A stretch of 64,000 nt of DNA from an uncultured Spirochaetaceae bacterium (GTDB lineage: Bacteria > Spirochaetota > Spirochaetia > Sphaerochaetales > Sphaerochaetaceae). A model generated the notes under the pieces. The model saw only the letters and a program-made list of their open reading frames with translations, ran no database searches and had not been told where the DNA came from. Both the position numbers and the translations under genes were made by a program. The DNA lies in the NCBI GenBank assembly GCA_944390725.1, contig CALXQU010000001.1:186001-250000 (forward strand), written 5' to 3'. Below are positions 8,166-17,595 of this stretch, one piece after another. The stretch's first letter is position 1. Each line of letters opens with the position of its first letter.

Positions 8166-9188
8166 ATGCTCTTTTTCGAGAACGACTACTCTGAAGGCGC
8201 CCATCCATATATCCTCAGGCGCCTGCTGGAAACGAACATGGAGAAGCTTCCCGGCTACGGGAACGACAGGTATACGGAGGCAGCGAAGGAGAAGATCCGC
8301 TGCGCAATCGGGAACATGGATGCCGATGTCTTCCTGATAGCGGGAGGCACGCAGACGAACCTCATCGTCATCAGCACGATGCTCAGACGCTATGAAGGGG
8401 TGGTATCCGCCACGACAGGGCACGTGAACGGCCACGAGGCAGGGGCGATAGAGTACACGGGGCACAAGGTGCTCACGATCCCTCACCATGATGGGAAGAT
8501 GGATGCCGCGGAGCTTGATGGCTTCATATCAGGCTTCTACGGTGATGCCAGCCATGAGCACATGGTCTTCCCCGGCATGGCGTATGTATCCCACCCGACT
8601 GAATACGGCACGCTCTATACCGATGCGGAGCTCAGCGCGATAAGCGAGGTCTGCCGCAGATGGGATATCCCGCTATTCCTCGATGGCGCGCGCCTCGGCT
8701 ATGCCCTTGCCTGCCCTGAATCCGACCTGACGCTGGAACGCATCGCAGAGCTTGCGGATGTCTTCTACATAGGAGGAACCAAGGTCGGTGCGCTCTGCGG
8801 GGAAGCTGTCGTCTTCCCCCATAAGGCACCTGCTCATTTCCTGACGATGGTGAAGCAGCAGGGAGCGCTGCTTGCCAAGGGGCGCCTGCTCGGAGTGCAG
8901 TTCGACACGCTCTTCACGGACGGCCTGTACAGGGAAATCGCAGCCAATGCAATCGAGAAGGCCATGATGCTGAAGGGCGCGCTCATCAGCAAGGGATACC
9001 GGCTTGCCATCGACTCCCCGACGAACCAGCAGTTCATCGTGGCGGACAGGGAGACATGCAGCAGGCTCGGGAAGGATGTCCGCTATGGCTTCTGGGAAAG
9101 GATTGACGACGAGCATACCGTCATCAGGCTTGCCACCAGCTGGGCGACAAGCAGCGAAGACGTAGGGAAACTGATTGATATCCTCTAG
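8166..9188 (+). CDS. ltaE: low-specificity L-threonine aldolase
   Basis: A PLP enzyme of fold type I that splits L-threonine or allo-threonine into glycine and acetaldehyde. The 340-residue protein has FFENDYSEGAHP at the N-terminus, the PLP-stacking His90 in GHEAGAIEYTGHK, Asp173 in FLDGARLGYAL and the Schiff-base Lys206 in YIGGTKVGALCGEA, all as in the beta-eliminating lyase/threonine aldolase family. The AGGAGG at 8155-8160 sits 5 nt before this ATG and only 2 nt before the ATG at 8163, so I choose 8166. It is a single gene with its own promoter and a downstream hairpin. It may supply glycine for the neighbouring purine pathway. Confidence 0.92.
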   Translation: MLFFENDYSEGAHPYILRRLLETNMEKLPGYGNDRYTEAAKEKIRCAIGNMDADVFLIAGGTQTNLIVISTMLRRYEGVVSATTGHVNGHEAGAIEYTGHKVLTIPHHDGKMDAAELDGFISGFYGDASHEHMVFPGMAYVSHPTEYGTLYTDAELSAISEVCRRWDIPLFLDGARLGYALACPESDLTLERIAELADVFYIGGTKVGALCGEAVVFPHKAPAHFLTMVKQQGALLAKGRLLGVQFDTLFTDGLYREIAANAIEKAMMLKGALISKGYRLAIDSPTNQQFIVADRETCSRLGKDVRYGFWERIDDEHTVIRLATSWATSSEDVGKLIDIL

Positions 9189-9226
9189 TACATAGAAACA
9201 ATCAATCCGGATACGGAATACCAGAT

Positions 9227-9253
9227 AAGGCCTCCACTTTGCATGGAGGCCTT
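9227..9253. terminator. bidirectional terminator between ltaE and purL
   Basis: A perfect 10-bp stem AAGGCCTCCA/TGGAGGCCTT with a 7-nt loop lies between the convergent ends of ltaE and the purine operon. AA and TT at the stem ends would serve both strands. Confidence 0.7.
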
Positions 9254-9259
9254 TCCGAA

Positions 9260-12200
9260 TCAGCGGAAATAGCTGACAGCCGAACGGAAGAAGCGGATGG
9301 ATTCCTCCTTGCCGCCGGCATTCAGCAGCGTATGGCGCTGGCACCGCTCGATATGGCCCATGCGCCCGAACACGCGGCCGTCCGGGCTTGTGATGCCCTC
9401 GATAGCAGCAGCAGAGCCATTGAAGTCAACATCGCCGGAGAGCGACGGGATGCCATCGAGCGAGCAGTACTGCGTCGCGATCTGGCCATTGGCCGCAAGC
9501 TCCGCTATCGTGCCTTCATCGGCGATGAACCTGCCCTCGCCGTGGCTGATGGGGACCAGGACGACCTCGCCGGGCCTGAACTCACGCATCCACGGGCTCA
9601 TGACGGAAGCGACGCGCGTAGCCGCTACGTGGGAGATATGCCTGCCGATCGTGTTGAACGTCAGGGTCGGGCTATCTGCAGAGGGCTCCACGAACCTCCC
9701 ATACGGAAGGAGGCCCAGCTTTATGAGCGCCTGGAAGCCATTGCAGATTCCTCCGACAAGGCCGCCCCGCCTGTCCAGGAGGTCCTCTATCCCCTCCCTG
9801 ACCATCGGATTGCGCATGAAGGCCGTGATGAACTTGCCGGACCCATCCGGCTCATCGGCCCCCGAGAAGCCTCCCGGGATGAACATGACCTGGCTCCGAC
9901 CCAGCCCTGCGGCGAATGCCCCTATGCTCCGCTCAAGGCTGTCGGCGCTGAGATTGCAGATGACCTGCAGCTCGACATCGGCGCCAGCATCGGCGAAGGC
10001 CTTCGCGGTATCGATCTCGCAGTTCGTACCGGGGAATACCGGTATGAGCACATGCGGGCGGGCGCATCGGACAGCAGGGGACGCATCCGAGCGCCTCCCA
10101 TAGGAGAAGGCCTCTGCGGTCCCCTTACCGGCAGCCGCGATCGGATAGGCATCGGCAAGGCGTCCCTCATAGATGGCCAGCAGCGACTCAAGCGTCCTGC
10201 CCAGGCACACCTTCTCCTCCGTGGTCCTGCCGAGCAGCTCCTCGCCGGGCAGCTCCTCATCCGACTCGAAGATGAACGTGCCAGACGGGCAGCTGGCATG
10301 GATCCCATTGCCAGAGAAGCCGATCATATTGCCGAAGCACATCTTCGCGATGGCAGCCTCCGCATTGCCATACGGCACAGTGGACACGGCAAGCACGCAC
10401 GGCTTTGCGAAAAGCTCCGCAGAGCTGTCGAGATACCCCTTCATATCCCCGTACGGTCTTCTGATATACACATAGCTTCCCGCCTTCCTGAATTCAGGCG
10501 AGATGACATCTACGGGGTCTATGGTGTTGACGGCGAATGAGACAAGCGTATTCGGCACATCGATATCCTCGAACGTGCCTGACATGCTGTCCTTGCCGCC
10601 TATCGCAGCGGCCTCGAGGTCAATCTGGGCCTCAAGGGCACCGAGCAGCGCTGCCAGCGGACGTCCCCAGCGGCGCGGGTCGGTGCCTGTCCTGCCGAAG
10701 AACTCCTGCAGCGTCAGATAGCAGCCCCTGCGCCTGCCACCGGCGGCGATGATCTTCGCTATGCTGTCTACGACGGCATCATAGGAACCATGGTATGGAT
10801 CCATGTCGCTCTTATGGGGATTGAACCCGTAGGCAAAGAGCGAAGCGGTCCCCGTACGCCCTGATGCGGATGGCAGCAGTGCGCACATAGCCTCCGCAGG
10901 CGTCTTCTGGTACCGGCCTCCGAAAGGCACGAGCACAGATGATGCGCCGATGGTCGAGTCGAAGCGCTCAGCCAGGCCCTGCCTGCTGGAAAGCTCGAGG
11001 CTGCCGAGGGCCTCTTCCAGAGACAGGCCGGAAAGGTCCTCATACTTACCTGGCTCCGCTATGGCGGCGCGCGCATGCTTGCGGCTGCCATTCGTATTAA
11101 GGAAGGAGCGCTTAAGATGTACTATTTCCTTGCCACGCCAGAACATCCTCAGCACGGGCTCCTCAGACACCACAGCGACTTCCGTACATTCCAGATTCTC
11201 TTTGGCAGCGAGGCTTACGAACCGTTCCCTATCCTCTGCCGCCACCACGACAGCCATCCTTTCCTGGCTTTCGGAGATAGCGAGCTCGGTCCCATCAAGC
11301 CCCATATACTTCTTCGGCACCGCGTCAAGGTCAATCGAAAGCCCATCAGCCAGCTCGCCGATGGCAACCGACACGCCGCCGGCGCCGAAGTCATTGCAGC
11401 GCTTGATCATCAGCGATGCTTCCCTGTCCATGAAGAGCCTCTGCAGCTTCCTCTCCTCCGGGGCATTGCCTTTCTGCACCTCCGCAGAGCATGTCTCCAG
11501 CGACTTCCTGACATGGCTCTTGGATGAGCCTGTGGCGCCTCCGATGCCATCGCGCCCGGTCCGTCCTCCGAGAAGCAGCACGACGTCGCCCGGCAATGGC
11601 GCCTCCCTCCTGACATGGCTCTCGGGAACAGCGCCGAGGACGGCGCCGAGCTCCATGTGCTTGGCCTTGTATCCCGGATGGTAGATCTCATCCACAAGTC
11701 CGGTGGCAAGGCCGATCTGGTTGCCATAGCTTGAATAGCCATGGGCTGACTCAAGGCCGATCTTGCGCTGCGGGAGCTTGCCGGGAATCGTGGATGAGAA
11801 CGGCTCGGTCACGTCGCCGGAACCTGTGATCCTCATCGCCTGGTAGACATATGCCCTGCCGGAAAGCGGATCCCTGATGGCCCCGCCTATGCATGTGGCA
11901 GCGCCTCCGAACGGCTCTATCTCCGTCGGATGGTTATGGGTCTCGTTCTTGAAGAGGAGGAGATACGGCACCTCCCTGCCATCGACGAGGCATGTGCGCC
12001 TGATCGAGCAGGCATTTATCTCCTCTGACTCATCAAGGTCCGGCAGCAGCCCGCGCTTCTTCAGGGCCTTCGCGCCTATCGTCGCGATATCCATCAGCGT
12101 CTGCGGCCTGCCGCTGCGGCCTGTCTCCTCCCTGAGGGCAAGATAATCCATGTATGCCCTGCGGATCTCCCCATCGCTGATATCCACCTCATCAAGCTCG

Positions 12201-12880
12201 GTGAGGAACGTGGTATGCCTGCAGTGGTCGGACCAGTAGGTATCGCAGACGCGGATCTCGGTTATCGTCGGGTCGCGCTCCTCTTCCTCATCGAAGTACT
12301 TCCTGAGGACCTCGAGGTCATCGGCATCCATCGCGAGGCCATAATCGGCGATGAAGCGCCTCAGCCCCTCCTCATCGAGCTTCCTGAAGCCATCGATCAC
12401 CGCGATATCGCCAGGCTCATCATAGGCAAGCGAGAGCGTCTCAGGCACGGCAAGGCCATCCTCCATCGCCTCCACGGGATTGATGAGCATCCTCTTTATG
12501 CGCTCCAGCTCCCCTGCGCTGCATCCGTCGGCAAGATAGACCCTTGATGACTTGACGCGGGCAGCGGTTCCCGGCGAGAGGAATGATATGCACTCCTCCG
12601 CGGACCTGGCCCGCTGGTCGAACTGGCCGGGAAGATAGCTGACGCGGAAGGCATGCTCCGCAGGGGGAAGCTCCTCCAGCAGGTCATCGACCGGAGGCTC
12701 CGAGAAGACCTCATTCCTCGCCCTCTCGAGCAGGTCGCCGCCGATGCCCTCGACATCATAGGCATTGACGATCCTCAGCGATGAGAGGCTTATGGAAAGG
12801 GAATCGCGTATATCCTTCATCAGGGCTGCGGCTTCCTGCCTGAAGCCCTCCTTCTTCTCGCTATAGACTCTTGTTACCAT
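9260..12880 (-). CDS. purL: phosphoribosylformylglycinamidine synthase, single-chain PurL
   Basis: Converts FGAR, glutamine and ATP to FGAM, step 4 of purine synthesis. This is the large single-chain form (1206 residues): an N-terminal PurS-like region, two AIRS-type ATP-binding halves (ETHNHPTEIEPFGGAATC near residue 310) and a C-terminal class I glutaminase. In the glutaminase the nucleophile Cys lies in GGICNGFQALIKLGLLPYG and the His in ISHGEGRF. I start at 12880 (MVTRVYSEKK), where GGAGG lies about 6 nt upstream; the start overlaps the end of purD by 20 nt. It is the last gene of the nine-gene purine operon and is followed by a strong hairpin. Confidence 0.95.
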   Translation of the reverse strand: MVTRVYSEKKEGFRQEAAALMKDIRDSLSISLSSLRIVNAYDVEGIGGDLLERARNEVFSEPPVDDLLEELPPAEHAFRVSYLPGQFDQRARSAEECISFLSPGTAARVKSSRVYLADGCSAGELERIKRMLINPVEAMEDGLAVPETLSLAYDEPGDIAVIDGFRKLDEEGLRRFIADYGLAMDADDLEVLRKYFDEEEERDPTITEIRVCDTYWSDHCRHTTFLTELDEVDISDGEIRRAYMDYLALREETGRSGRPQTLMDIATIGAKALKKRGLLPDLDESEEINACSIRRTCLVDGREVPYLLLFKNETHNHPTEIEPFGGAATCIGGAIRDPLSGRAYVYQAMRITGSGDVTEPFSSTIPGKLPQRKIGLESAHGYSSYGNQIGLATGLVDEIYHPGYKAKHMELGAVLGAVPESHVRREAPLPGDVVLLLGGRTGRDGIGGATGSSKSHVRKSLETCSAEVQKGNAPEERKLQRLFMDREASLMIKRCNDFGAGGVSVAIGELADGLSIDLDAVPKKYMGLDGTELAISESQERMAVVVAAEDRERFVSLAAKENLECTEVAVVSEEPVLRMFWRGKEIVHLKRSFLNTNGSRKHARAAIAEPGKYEDLSGLSLEEALGSLELSSRQGLAERFDSTIGASSVLVPFGGRYQKTPAEAMCALLPSASGRTGTASLFAYGFNPHKSDMDPYHGSYDAVVDSIAKIIAAGGRRRGCYLTLQEFFGRTGTDPRRWGRPLAALLGALEAQIDLEAAAIGGKDSMSGTFEDIDVPNTLVSFAVNTIDPVDVISPEFRKAGSYVYIRRPYGDMKGYLDSSAELFAKPCVLAVSTVPYGNAEAAIAKMCFGNMIGFSGNGIHASCPSGTFIFESDEELPGEELLGRTTEEKVCLGRTLESLLAIYEGRLADAYPIAAAGKGTAEAFSYGRRSDASPAVRCARPHVLIPVFPGTNCEIDTAKAFADAGADVELQVICNLSADSLERSIGAFAAGLGRSQVMFIPGGFSGADEPDGSGKFITAFMRNPMVREGIEDLLDRRGGLVGGICNGFQALIKLGLLPYGRFVEPSADSPTLTFNTIGRHISHVAATRVASVMSPWMREFRPGEVVLVPISHGEGRFIADEGTIAELAANGQIATQYCSLDGIPSLSGDVDFNGSAAAIEGITSPDGRVFGRMGHIERCQRHTLLNAGGKEESIRFFRSAVSYFR

Positions 12881-14135
12881 CGAATGCCTCCAGTGCCTTC
12901 CTGCCGATGTCCTTCCTGTATTCCATGCCGTCGAAGCTGATGCCCCCGATAATCGAATAGGCTGCATCGATGGCTTCCCTGAGCGTCTTCCCTACCGCGG
13001 CAGCTGCCAGCACGCGTCCGCCGGATGTGCAGAGCCTGCCGTCCCTGCGCTCCGCGCCGGCGATATAGACAGTCCCCTCGGATGGCATGGCAATCTCCAT
13101 GCCCTTCCGGTAGCTGCCGGGATATCCTCCGGAAGCCGCGACGACGCAGCATGACGACATATCCGAGAAGCGCACATCAGCGTCAGCCAGCGTCCCGTCG
13201 GCAGTGGCCAGCATCGCCTCCAGCAGGTCAGACTCCATCAGCGGCATCAACGCCTCCGTCTCGGGATCCCCGAAGCGGGAATTGTACTCGATGACCTTCG
13301 GCCCCTGGGGCGTCAGCATCAGCCCGAAGTAGAGGCAGCCCCTGAACGGGCAGCCCTCCTCAGCCATGGCCCTGATGGTAGGAATGAATATCCTGTCCAT
13401 GCATTCCGCGGCGATTTCCTCCGTATAATACGGATTCGGGGCTATCACTCCCATTCCGCCGGTATTTGGGCCCCTGTCGCCGTCATAGGCCCTCTTATGG
13501 TCCATGCTCGACACCATCGGCTTTATCGCGCTTCCATCGGTGAAGGCAAGCACCGTCACCTCGGGCCCGGTAAGGAACTCCTCGATGACGACCCTGGAGC
13601 CGGCGGCACCGAAGCGCCCTTCGGCAAGCATCGAGCGTGCAGCATCCTCAGCCTCGCTGAAGCTGCCTGCAATCACCACGCCCTTGCCCAGGGCCAGCCC
13701 GTCGGCCTTGATGACGATCGGGTATTCGGCATCGGCAAGATAGCCGATGGCATCATCAAGGGAGGTGAAGACCTCGTAGGATGCGGTGGGGATGCCATGC
13801 CGCTTCATCAGGTCCTTGGCAAAGGACTTAGACGACTCTATGCGTGCAGCTGCCCGGTCGGGGCCGAATGCCTTGATGCCCTCACGGGCCAGCGCATCGA
13901 CGGTACCGGCCGCCAATGGATCGTCGGGCGTGACGATGACGAATCCCACGCCCTTCTCCTTCGCCGTCCTGACGACGAGCTCCGTATCCATGACGCTACC
14001 CGGGATATTCTCCCCATAGCAGGCAGTCCCGCCGTTGCCTGGCAGGAAATACAGCTTCCCGCAGAGCGGGCTCTTCCTGACCTGGCGGCCGATAGCGTCC
14101 TCGCGCCCGCCGCTGCCGAGTATCAGAACATCCAT
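12861..14135 (-). CDS. purD: phosphoribosylamine-glycine ligase
   Basis: ATP-grasp ligase joining glycine to phosphoribosylamine, step 2 of purine synthesis. The 424-residue protein has the N-terminal motif VLILGSGGREDAIGR, the ATP-grasp strands YPIVIKADGLALGKGV near residue 135, HKRAYDGDRGPNTGGMG near residue 215 and the metal-binding region VIEYNSRFGDPETEALMP near residue 285. AAGGAG lies 6 nt before the ATG. It sits 10 nt downstream of the AICAR transformylase gene and overlaps the start of purL, so translation is coupled through the operon. Confidence 0.96.
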   Translation of the reverse strand: MDVLILGSGGREDAIGRQVRKSPLCGKLYFLPGNGGTACYGENIPGSVMDTELVVRTAKEKGVGFVIVTPDDPLAAGTVDALAREGIKAFGPDRAAARIESSKSFAKDLMKRHGIPTASYEVFTSLDDAIGYLADAEYPIVIKADGLALGKGVVIAGSFSEAEDAARSMLAEGRFGAAGSRVVIEEFLTGPEVTVLAFTDGSAIKPMVSSMDHKRAYDGDRGPNTGGMGVIAPNPYYTEEIAAECMDRIFIPTIRAMAEEGCPFRGCLYFGLMLTPQGPKVIEYNSRFGDPETEALMPLMESDLLEAMLATADGTLADADVRFSDMSSCCVVAASGGYPGSYRKGMEIAMPSEGTVYIAGAERRDGRLCTSGGRVLAAAAVGKTLREAIDAAYSIIGGISFDGMEYRKDIGRKALEAFDGNKSL

Positions 14136-14144
14136 GGCGGCTCC

Positions 14145-15317
14145 TTAATGGTGGAAAAGGCGCACCGAGGAGAAGCACATCACCATGCCGTACTCATCGG
14201 CGCGTCCGATGACGCGGTCATCGCGTACGCTGCCGCCAGGCTGGGCGATGGCATCAACCCCGCTCCTGGCAGCCCTGTCGATATTGTCCGAGAAGGGGAA
14301 GAAGGCATCGGAGGCAAGGGCTATGCCATGCACGGATGCGATCAGCTCAGCCTTCTCCTCCCTGGTCATCCTCTGCGGCTTCTCGGAGAAATAATCCTGC
14401 CAGGAATCCACCACGTCTATCTCAGGAGCATCCGAGAGATACTGCTCGATGACGTTGTCCTTGTCGTTCCTGGAAAGCCCCTTACGGAACGGCAGCGAGA
14501 GGATGCGCTCTGTGCGCCTGAGGTTCCAGAGGTCAGCCTTGCCGCCGGCAAGCCTCGTGCAGTGTATCCTTGACTGCTGCCCGGCCCCCACGCCTATCGT
14601 CTGGCCATGGTACGCATAGCAGACGGAATTGGACTGCGTGTACTTCAGCGCGATAAGCGCTACCGTGAGGTCCCTGCGCGCCTCCTCGGAGAGGCTGCGG
14701 TTCTTCGTGACGATGTTGGAGAAATCAGCATCCGAGGGCAGATATCCATTCCTATCCTGCACGAATTCAATACCGAATACGGTACGCCTTTCCTCTTTTT
14801 CAGGCTCATATGCCGGATCGATGCTGAGAATGGTGTAGTTCCCGTTGCGCTTGGCCCTGAGGATCTCCAGCGCCGCATCATCGTATCCCGGGGCGATGAC
14901 GCCATCGGATACCTCCCTGGATATGATCCTGGCCGTCGATTCATCGCAGGTATCGGAGAACGATATGAAATCGCCGAACGAGCTCATCCTGTCAGCGCTC
15001 CTCGCCCTTACGTATGCCGTCGCGAGCGGAGAGAGCTCCATGCTGCCCGGGATGAAGCTCATCCTGCGCTCATCATCCGAGAGCGGGACGGCTATAGCGG
15101 CGCCTGCAGGCGATACATGCTTGAACGATGCGGCCGCAGGAAGCCCTGTGGCAGCCTTGAGGTCCCGCACGAGCTGCCAGCCGTTGAGGGCATCAAGGAA
15201 GTTGATATATCCGGCCCTGCCGTTGAGGACGGATACCGGAAGCCCGCCATCGCGATGGATATATGCCATCTTCTGGTTCGGGTTGCACCCGTACTTGAGG
15301 TCGATCCTGTCAGCCAT
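14145..15317 (-). CDS. purH: AICAR formyltransferase, stand-alone domain of PurH type
   Basis: Transfers a formyl group from 10-formyl-THF to AICAR, step 9 of purine synthesis. The 390-residue protein corresponds only to the AICAR transformylase half of bifunctional PurH; the N-terminal IMP cyclohydrolase domain is absent. The catalytic Lys-His pair is visible in AASFKHVSPAGAAIA near residue 66, together with SFGDFISFSD, TQSNSVCYAY and the GVGAGQQSR loop near residue 245. The stand-alone form is known from clostridia and some other anaerobes. The missing activity is supplied by the upstream gene, whose end overlaps this start by 8 bp. Confidence 0.92.
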   Translation of the reverse strand: MADRIDLKYGCNPNQKMAYIHRDGGLPVSVLNGRAGYINFLDALNGWQLVRDLKAATGLPAAASFKHVSPAGAAIAVPLSDDERRMSFIPGSMELSPLATAYVRARSADRMSSFGDFISFSDTCDESTARIISREVSDGVIAPGYDDAALEILRAKRNGNYTILSIDPAYEPEKEERRTVFGIEFVQDRNGYLPSDADFSNIVTKNRSLSEEARRDLTVALIALKYTQSNSVCYAYHGQTIGVGAGQQSRIHCTRLAGGKADLWNLRRTERILSLPFRKGLSRNDKDNVIEQYLSDAPEIDVVDSWQDYFSEKPQRMTREEKAELIASVHGIALASDAFFPFSDNIDRAARSGVDAIAQPGGSVRDDRVIGRADEYGMVMCFSSVRLFHH

Positions 15318-15987
15318 TGGTCCCTCCCATCGCGTTCCTCACTATCTCATCGGAGCCATAGCGCACGTACATCGAGATGCGGATATCGGGATCCAGGGCG
15401 TCCCATGCCCGGCTGAGGAGGTCCAGCGCTGAAGCCTCGGCCTCCAGGCGCACCGGAAGCCCCGAGAACGAAGGAAGCGGGTCCCCGTTGCCTTCATATG
15501 TATGGATGATGTGGCAGACGCCGTTCTCCTTCCCGTAATCGAAGATGCGCCTTGATGCCTCATCGCTGCCGCTTTCCTTGGAGATGATGGAGAGGCTGTA
15601 GCCTTCCCTGCCCATCACCAGCGATATCCTCGGCGTGTAGTTCGGTGCATCGGGCTCATACTCCCTGGAGGCAAGCGCCTCCCCAAGCGTGCCGCCTGCG
15701 GAGAGGAAGCTGCAGATCGTATCGGTCTGGTCGCCGTTCGTAAGGACCGTGCTGCCGCATGCGCTGGCCATGGCCCTGTAGATTATCAGCGACGGATCCG
15801 CGACCTTGGACGCATCCGCGGGGATGGTCCTCAGCGTGCCGCCATCGAGCGCGAACAGCCTGTTGCGGCTGTTGGCGCTCCTTCCCGTTATCGCATAGAG
15901 GAGGATATCCTCCCCGCCGGCTCCCGTGCCGCCGAGGATTATCCTTCCCGGATAATCGATTCCCCCCAGATACTCACCTATTCTCAT
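15310..15987 (-). CDS. purO: IMP cyclohydrolase, PurO-type
   Basis: Predicted to close FAICAR to IMP, the last step of the pathway. The 225-residue protein is unrelated to the PurH cyclohydrolase domain and resembles the PurO/IMP_cyclohyd family known from archaea and some anaerobic bacteria. Recognisable stretches are YPGRIILGG near the N-terminus, GRSANSRNRLF near residue 35, TNGDQTDTI near residue 83, YEPDAPNYTPRIS near residue 110 and IIHTYEGNGDPLPSF near residue 160. It overlaps purN upstream by 14 nt and the AICAR transformylase downstream by 8 nt, so this tight four-gene block is translationally coupled. Confidence 0.88.
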   Translation of the reverse strand: MRIGEYLGGIDYPGRIILGGTGAGGEDILLYAITGRSANSRNRLFALDGGTLRTIPADASKVADPSLIIYRAMASACGSTVLTNGDQTDTICSFLSAGGTLGEALASREYEPDAPNYTPRISLVMGREGYSLSIISKESGSDEASRRIFDYGKENGVCHIIHTYEGNGDPLPSFSGLPVRLEAEASALDLLSRAWDALDPDIRISMYVRYGSDEIVRNAMGGTNG

Positions 15988-16579
15988 CAGATCCTCCTAT
16001 AGCTGATGCGATCATCTCCGTGCAGAGCGGAAGGATCTCCCATTCCGCTTCCTCCATGACGCGCCTCTGCAGCGTCTCCGGCGTATCGCCAGGCTTTACC
16101 GATACGGCCTTCTGCATCAGTATCCGCCCGCCATCGGCGATGCCGTTGACCAGATGCACCGTCGCCCCCGTGACCTTCACGCCCCTTTCGAGGGCTGCCT
16201 CATGGACCCTGAGCCCATAGAATCCCTTGCCGCAGAAGGAAGGAATGAGGGACGGATGGATGTTGATCATCCTCCCTTCATAGCGCTCTATCGCCTCCTC
16301 AGGCAGTATGGAGAGGAACCCGGCCAGGACTACCATGTCGATGCGGTTCTCCTCCAGCGCCGCAGCAAGGTGCTCCGCGAATGCCTTCATCCCCAGCTCG
16401 CGCCGGCTGATGAGCATAGACATGCATCCATGGCTCTGCGCACGCTCCAGCGCATATGCAGGCCGGTCGGCTATGACGAGCTCGATGCGGCCCGAGCGGA
16501 TGATGCCGGACTCCTGCGCCCGGAAAAGGGCTTCCAGGTTCGTCCCGCCTCCGGAGACGAGGACAGCGATCCTCACCAT
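15974..16579 (-). CDS. purN: phosphoribosylglycinamide formyltransferase
   Basis: Formylates GAR with 10-formyl-THF, step 3 of purine synthesis. The 201-residue protein begins IAVLVSGGGTNLEAL, the phosphate-binding loop of the family. It carries MINIHPSLIPSFCGKGFYG near residue 105, which holds the catalytic Asn and His, then TVHLVNGIADGGRILMQKAV near residue 140 with the catalytic Asp; usual enzymes read VDEGxDxG where this one has NGIADGG. Its start overlaps purM by 7 nt and its end overlaps purO by 14 nt. Confidence 0.94.
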   Translation of the reverse strand: MVRIAVLVSGGGTNLEALFRAQESGIIRSGRIELVIADRPAYALERAQSHGCMSMLISRRELGMKAFAEHLAAALEENRIDMVVLAGFLSILPEEAIERYEGRMINIHPSLIPSFCGKGFYGLRVHEAALERGVKVTGATVHLVNGIADGGRILMQKAVSVKPGDTPETLQRRVMEEAEWEILPLCTEMIASAIGGSDENR

Positions 16580-17595
16580 ATCGTGACGCCCTCCCCGCTT
16601 CCCACGACGCTGCCGAGCACGTAGGCGCCATCGACAAGGGAGCAGGCCTTATCGGCATCCCCGCTATCCACGATGGCGATCATGCCTACGCCCATATTGA
16701 ATGTGTTGAACATATCGCGCTCCGGGATGCCGCCTTCCCTCTGGATGATGGGGAAGATGGGATGGATGCGGACATCGCTCCTGCGGATGCTGATGCCCAG
16801 GCCCTCAGGAAGCGCCCTCGGCATGTTCTCGTAGAAGCCGCCTCCCGTTATATGGGCGCATGAGTGCACGCGGCATGACGATATGAGCTCCAGCATATCC
16901 TTCACATAGATGCGGGTAGGCTCCAGCAGGGCCTCGCCGAGCGTGGTGCCGAGGTCATCGAAGCGCCTTCCGAGCACCGAGGGATCGCTGTCTATGGAGA
17001 AGACCCTGCGCACGAGCGAGAAGCCGTTCGAATGGACTCCCGATGATGGGAGCGCGATCACGGCATCGCCTTCCCTGACCGACTCCTTGCGGAGCATGCG
17101 CTCCTTCTCGACGATGCCGACGGAGAATCCTGCCAGGTCATACTCATCCTCGGGATAGAAGCCCGGCATCTCGGCAGTCTCGCCGCCGACGAGCGCCGCC
17201 CCGGCCTCCACGCAGCCATCGGCTACGCCCGATACGATATCGGCGATGCGCTCCGGGATATTCTTCCCGCATGCGATATAGTCGAGGAAGATAAGCGGCT
17301 TGGCTCCCAGGCAGATGATGTCGTTGACGCACATGGCGACGCAGTCGATGCCGACCGTGTCATGCTTGTCCATCATGAAGGCGAGCTTCAGCTTCGTGCC
17401 GACGCCATCGGTCCCCGATACGAGCACGGAGCCCTTCTCTCCGGAGATGTCGAAGCAGCCTCCGAATCCGCCTATCTGGTCAGCGGCAAGCCCTGCCTTC
17501 GTCCTGTCGACATGCTTCCTCATCAGCTCGACGGCCCTGTATCCCGCCGTGATATCGACCCCGCTCTCCTTGTAGCTTTCCGAATAGCTCTTCAA
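16573..17595 (-). CDS. purM: phosphoribosylformylglycinamidine cyclo-ligase (AIR synthetase)
   Basis: ATP-dependent closure of FGAM to AIR, step 5 of purine synthesis. The 340-residue protein starts with SYKESGVDITAGYRAVELM and has the AIRS motifs GGFGGCFDI near residue 43, VSGTDGVGTKLKLAF near residue 58, DCVAMCVNDIICLGAKPLIFLDY near residue 83 and GGETAEMPGFYPEDEYDLAGF near residue 138, followed by the C-terminal HITGGGFYENMPRALP. The first four bases overlap the purF stop (ATGA arrangement), indicating coupled translation. Confidence 0.96.
   Translation of the reverse strand: MKSYSESYKESGVDITAGYRAVELMRKHVDRTKAGLAADQIGGFGGCFDISGEKGSVLVSGTDGVGTKLKLAFMMDKHDTVGIDCVAMCVNDIICLGAKPLIFLDYIACGKNIPERIADIVSGVADGCVEAGAALVGGETAEMPGFYPEDEYDLAGFSVGIVEKERMLRKESVREGDAVIALPSSGVHSNGFSLVRRVFSIDSDPSVLGRRFDDLGTTLGEALLEPTRIYVKDMLELISSCRVHSCAHITGGGFYENMPRALPEGLGISIRRSDVRIHPIFPIIQREGGIPERDMFNTFNMGVGMIAIVDSGDADKACSLVDGAYVLGSVVGSGEGVTIW

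Noticed and set aside
9239..10540. Long plus-strand open frame (over 430 codons) opposite purL
   Set aside because: It is the reverse complement of a clearly conserved purL reading frame; residue composition is Arg/Ala/Asp-rich as expected for an antisense frame in GC-rich DNA, with no motif or ribosome-binding site.
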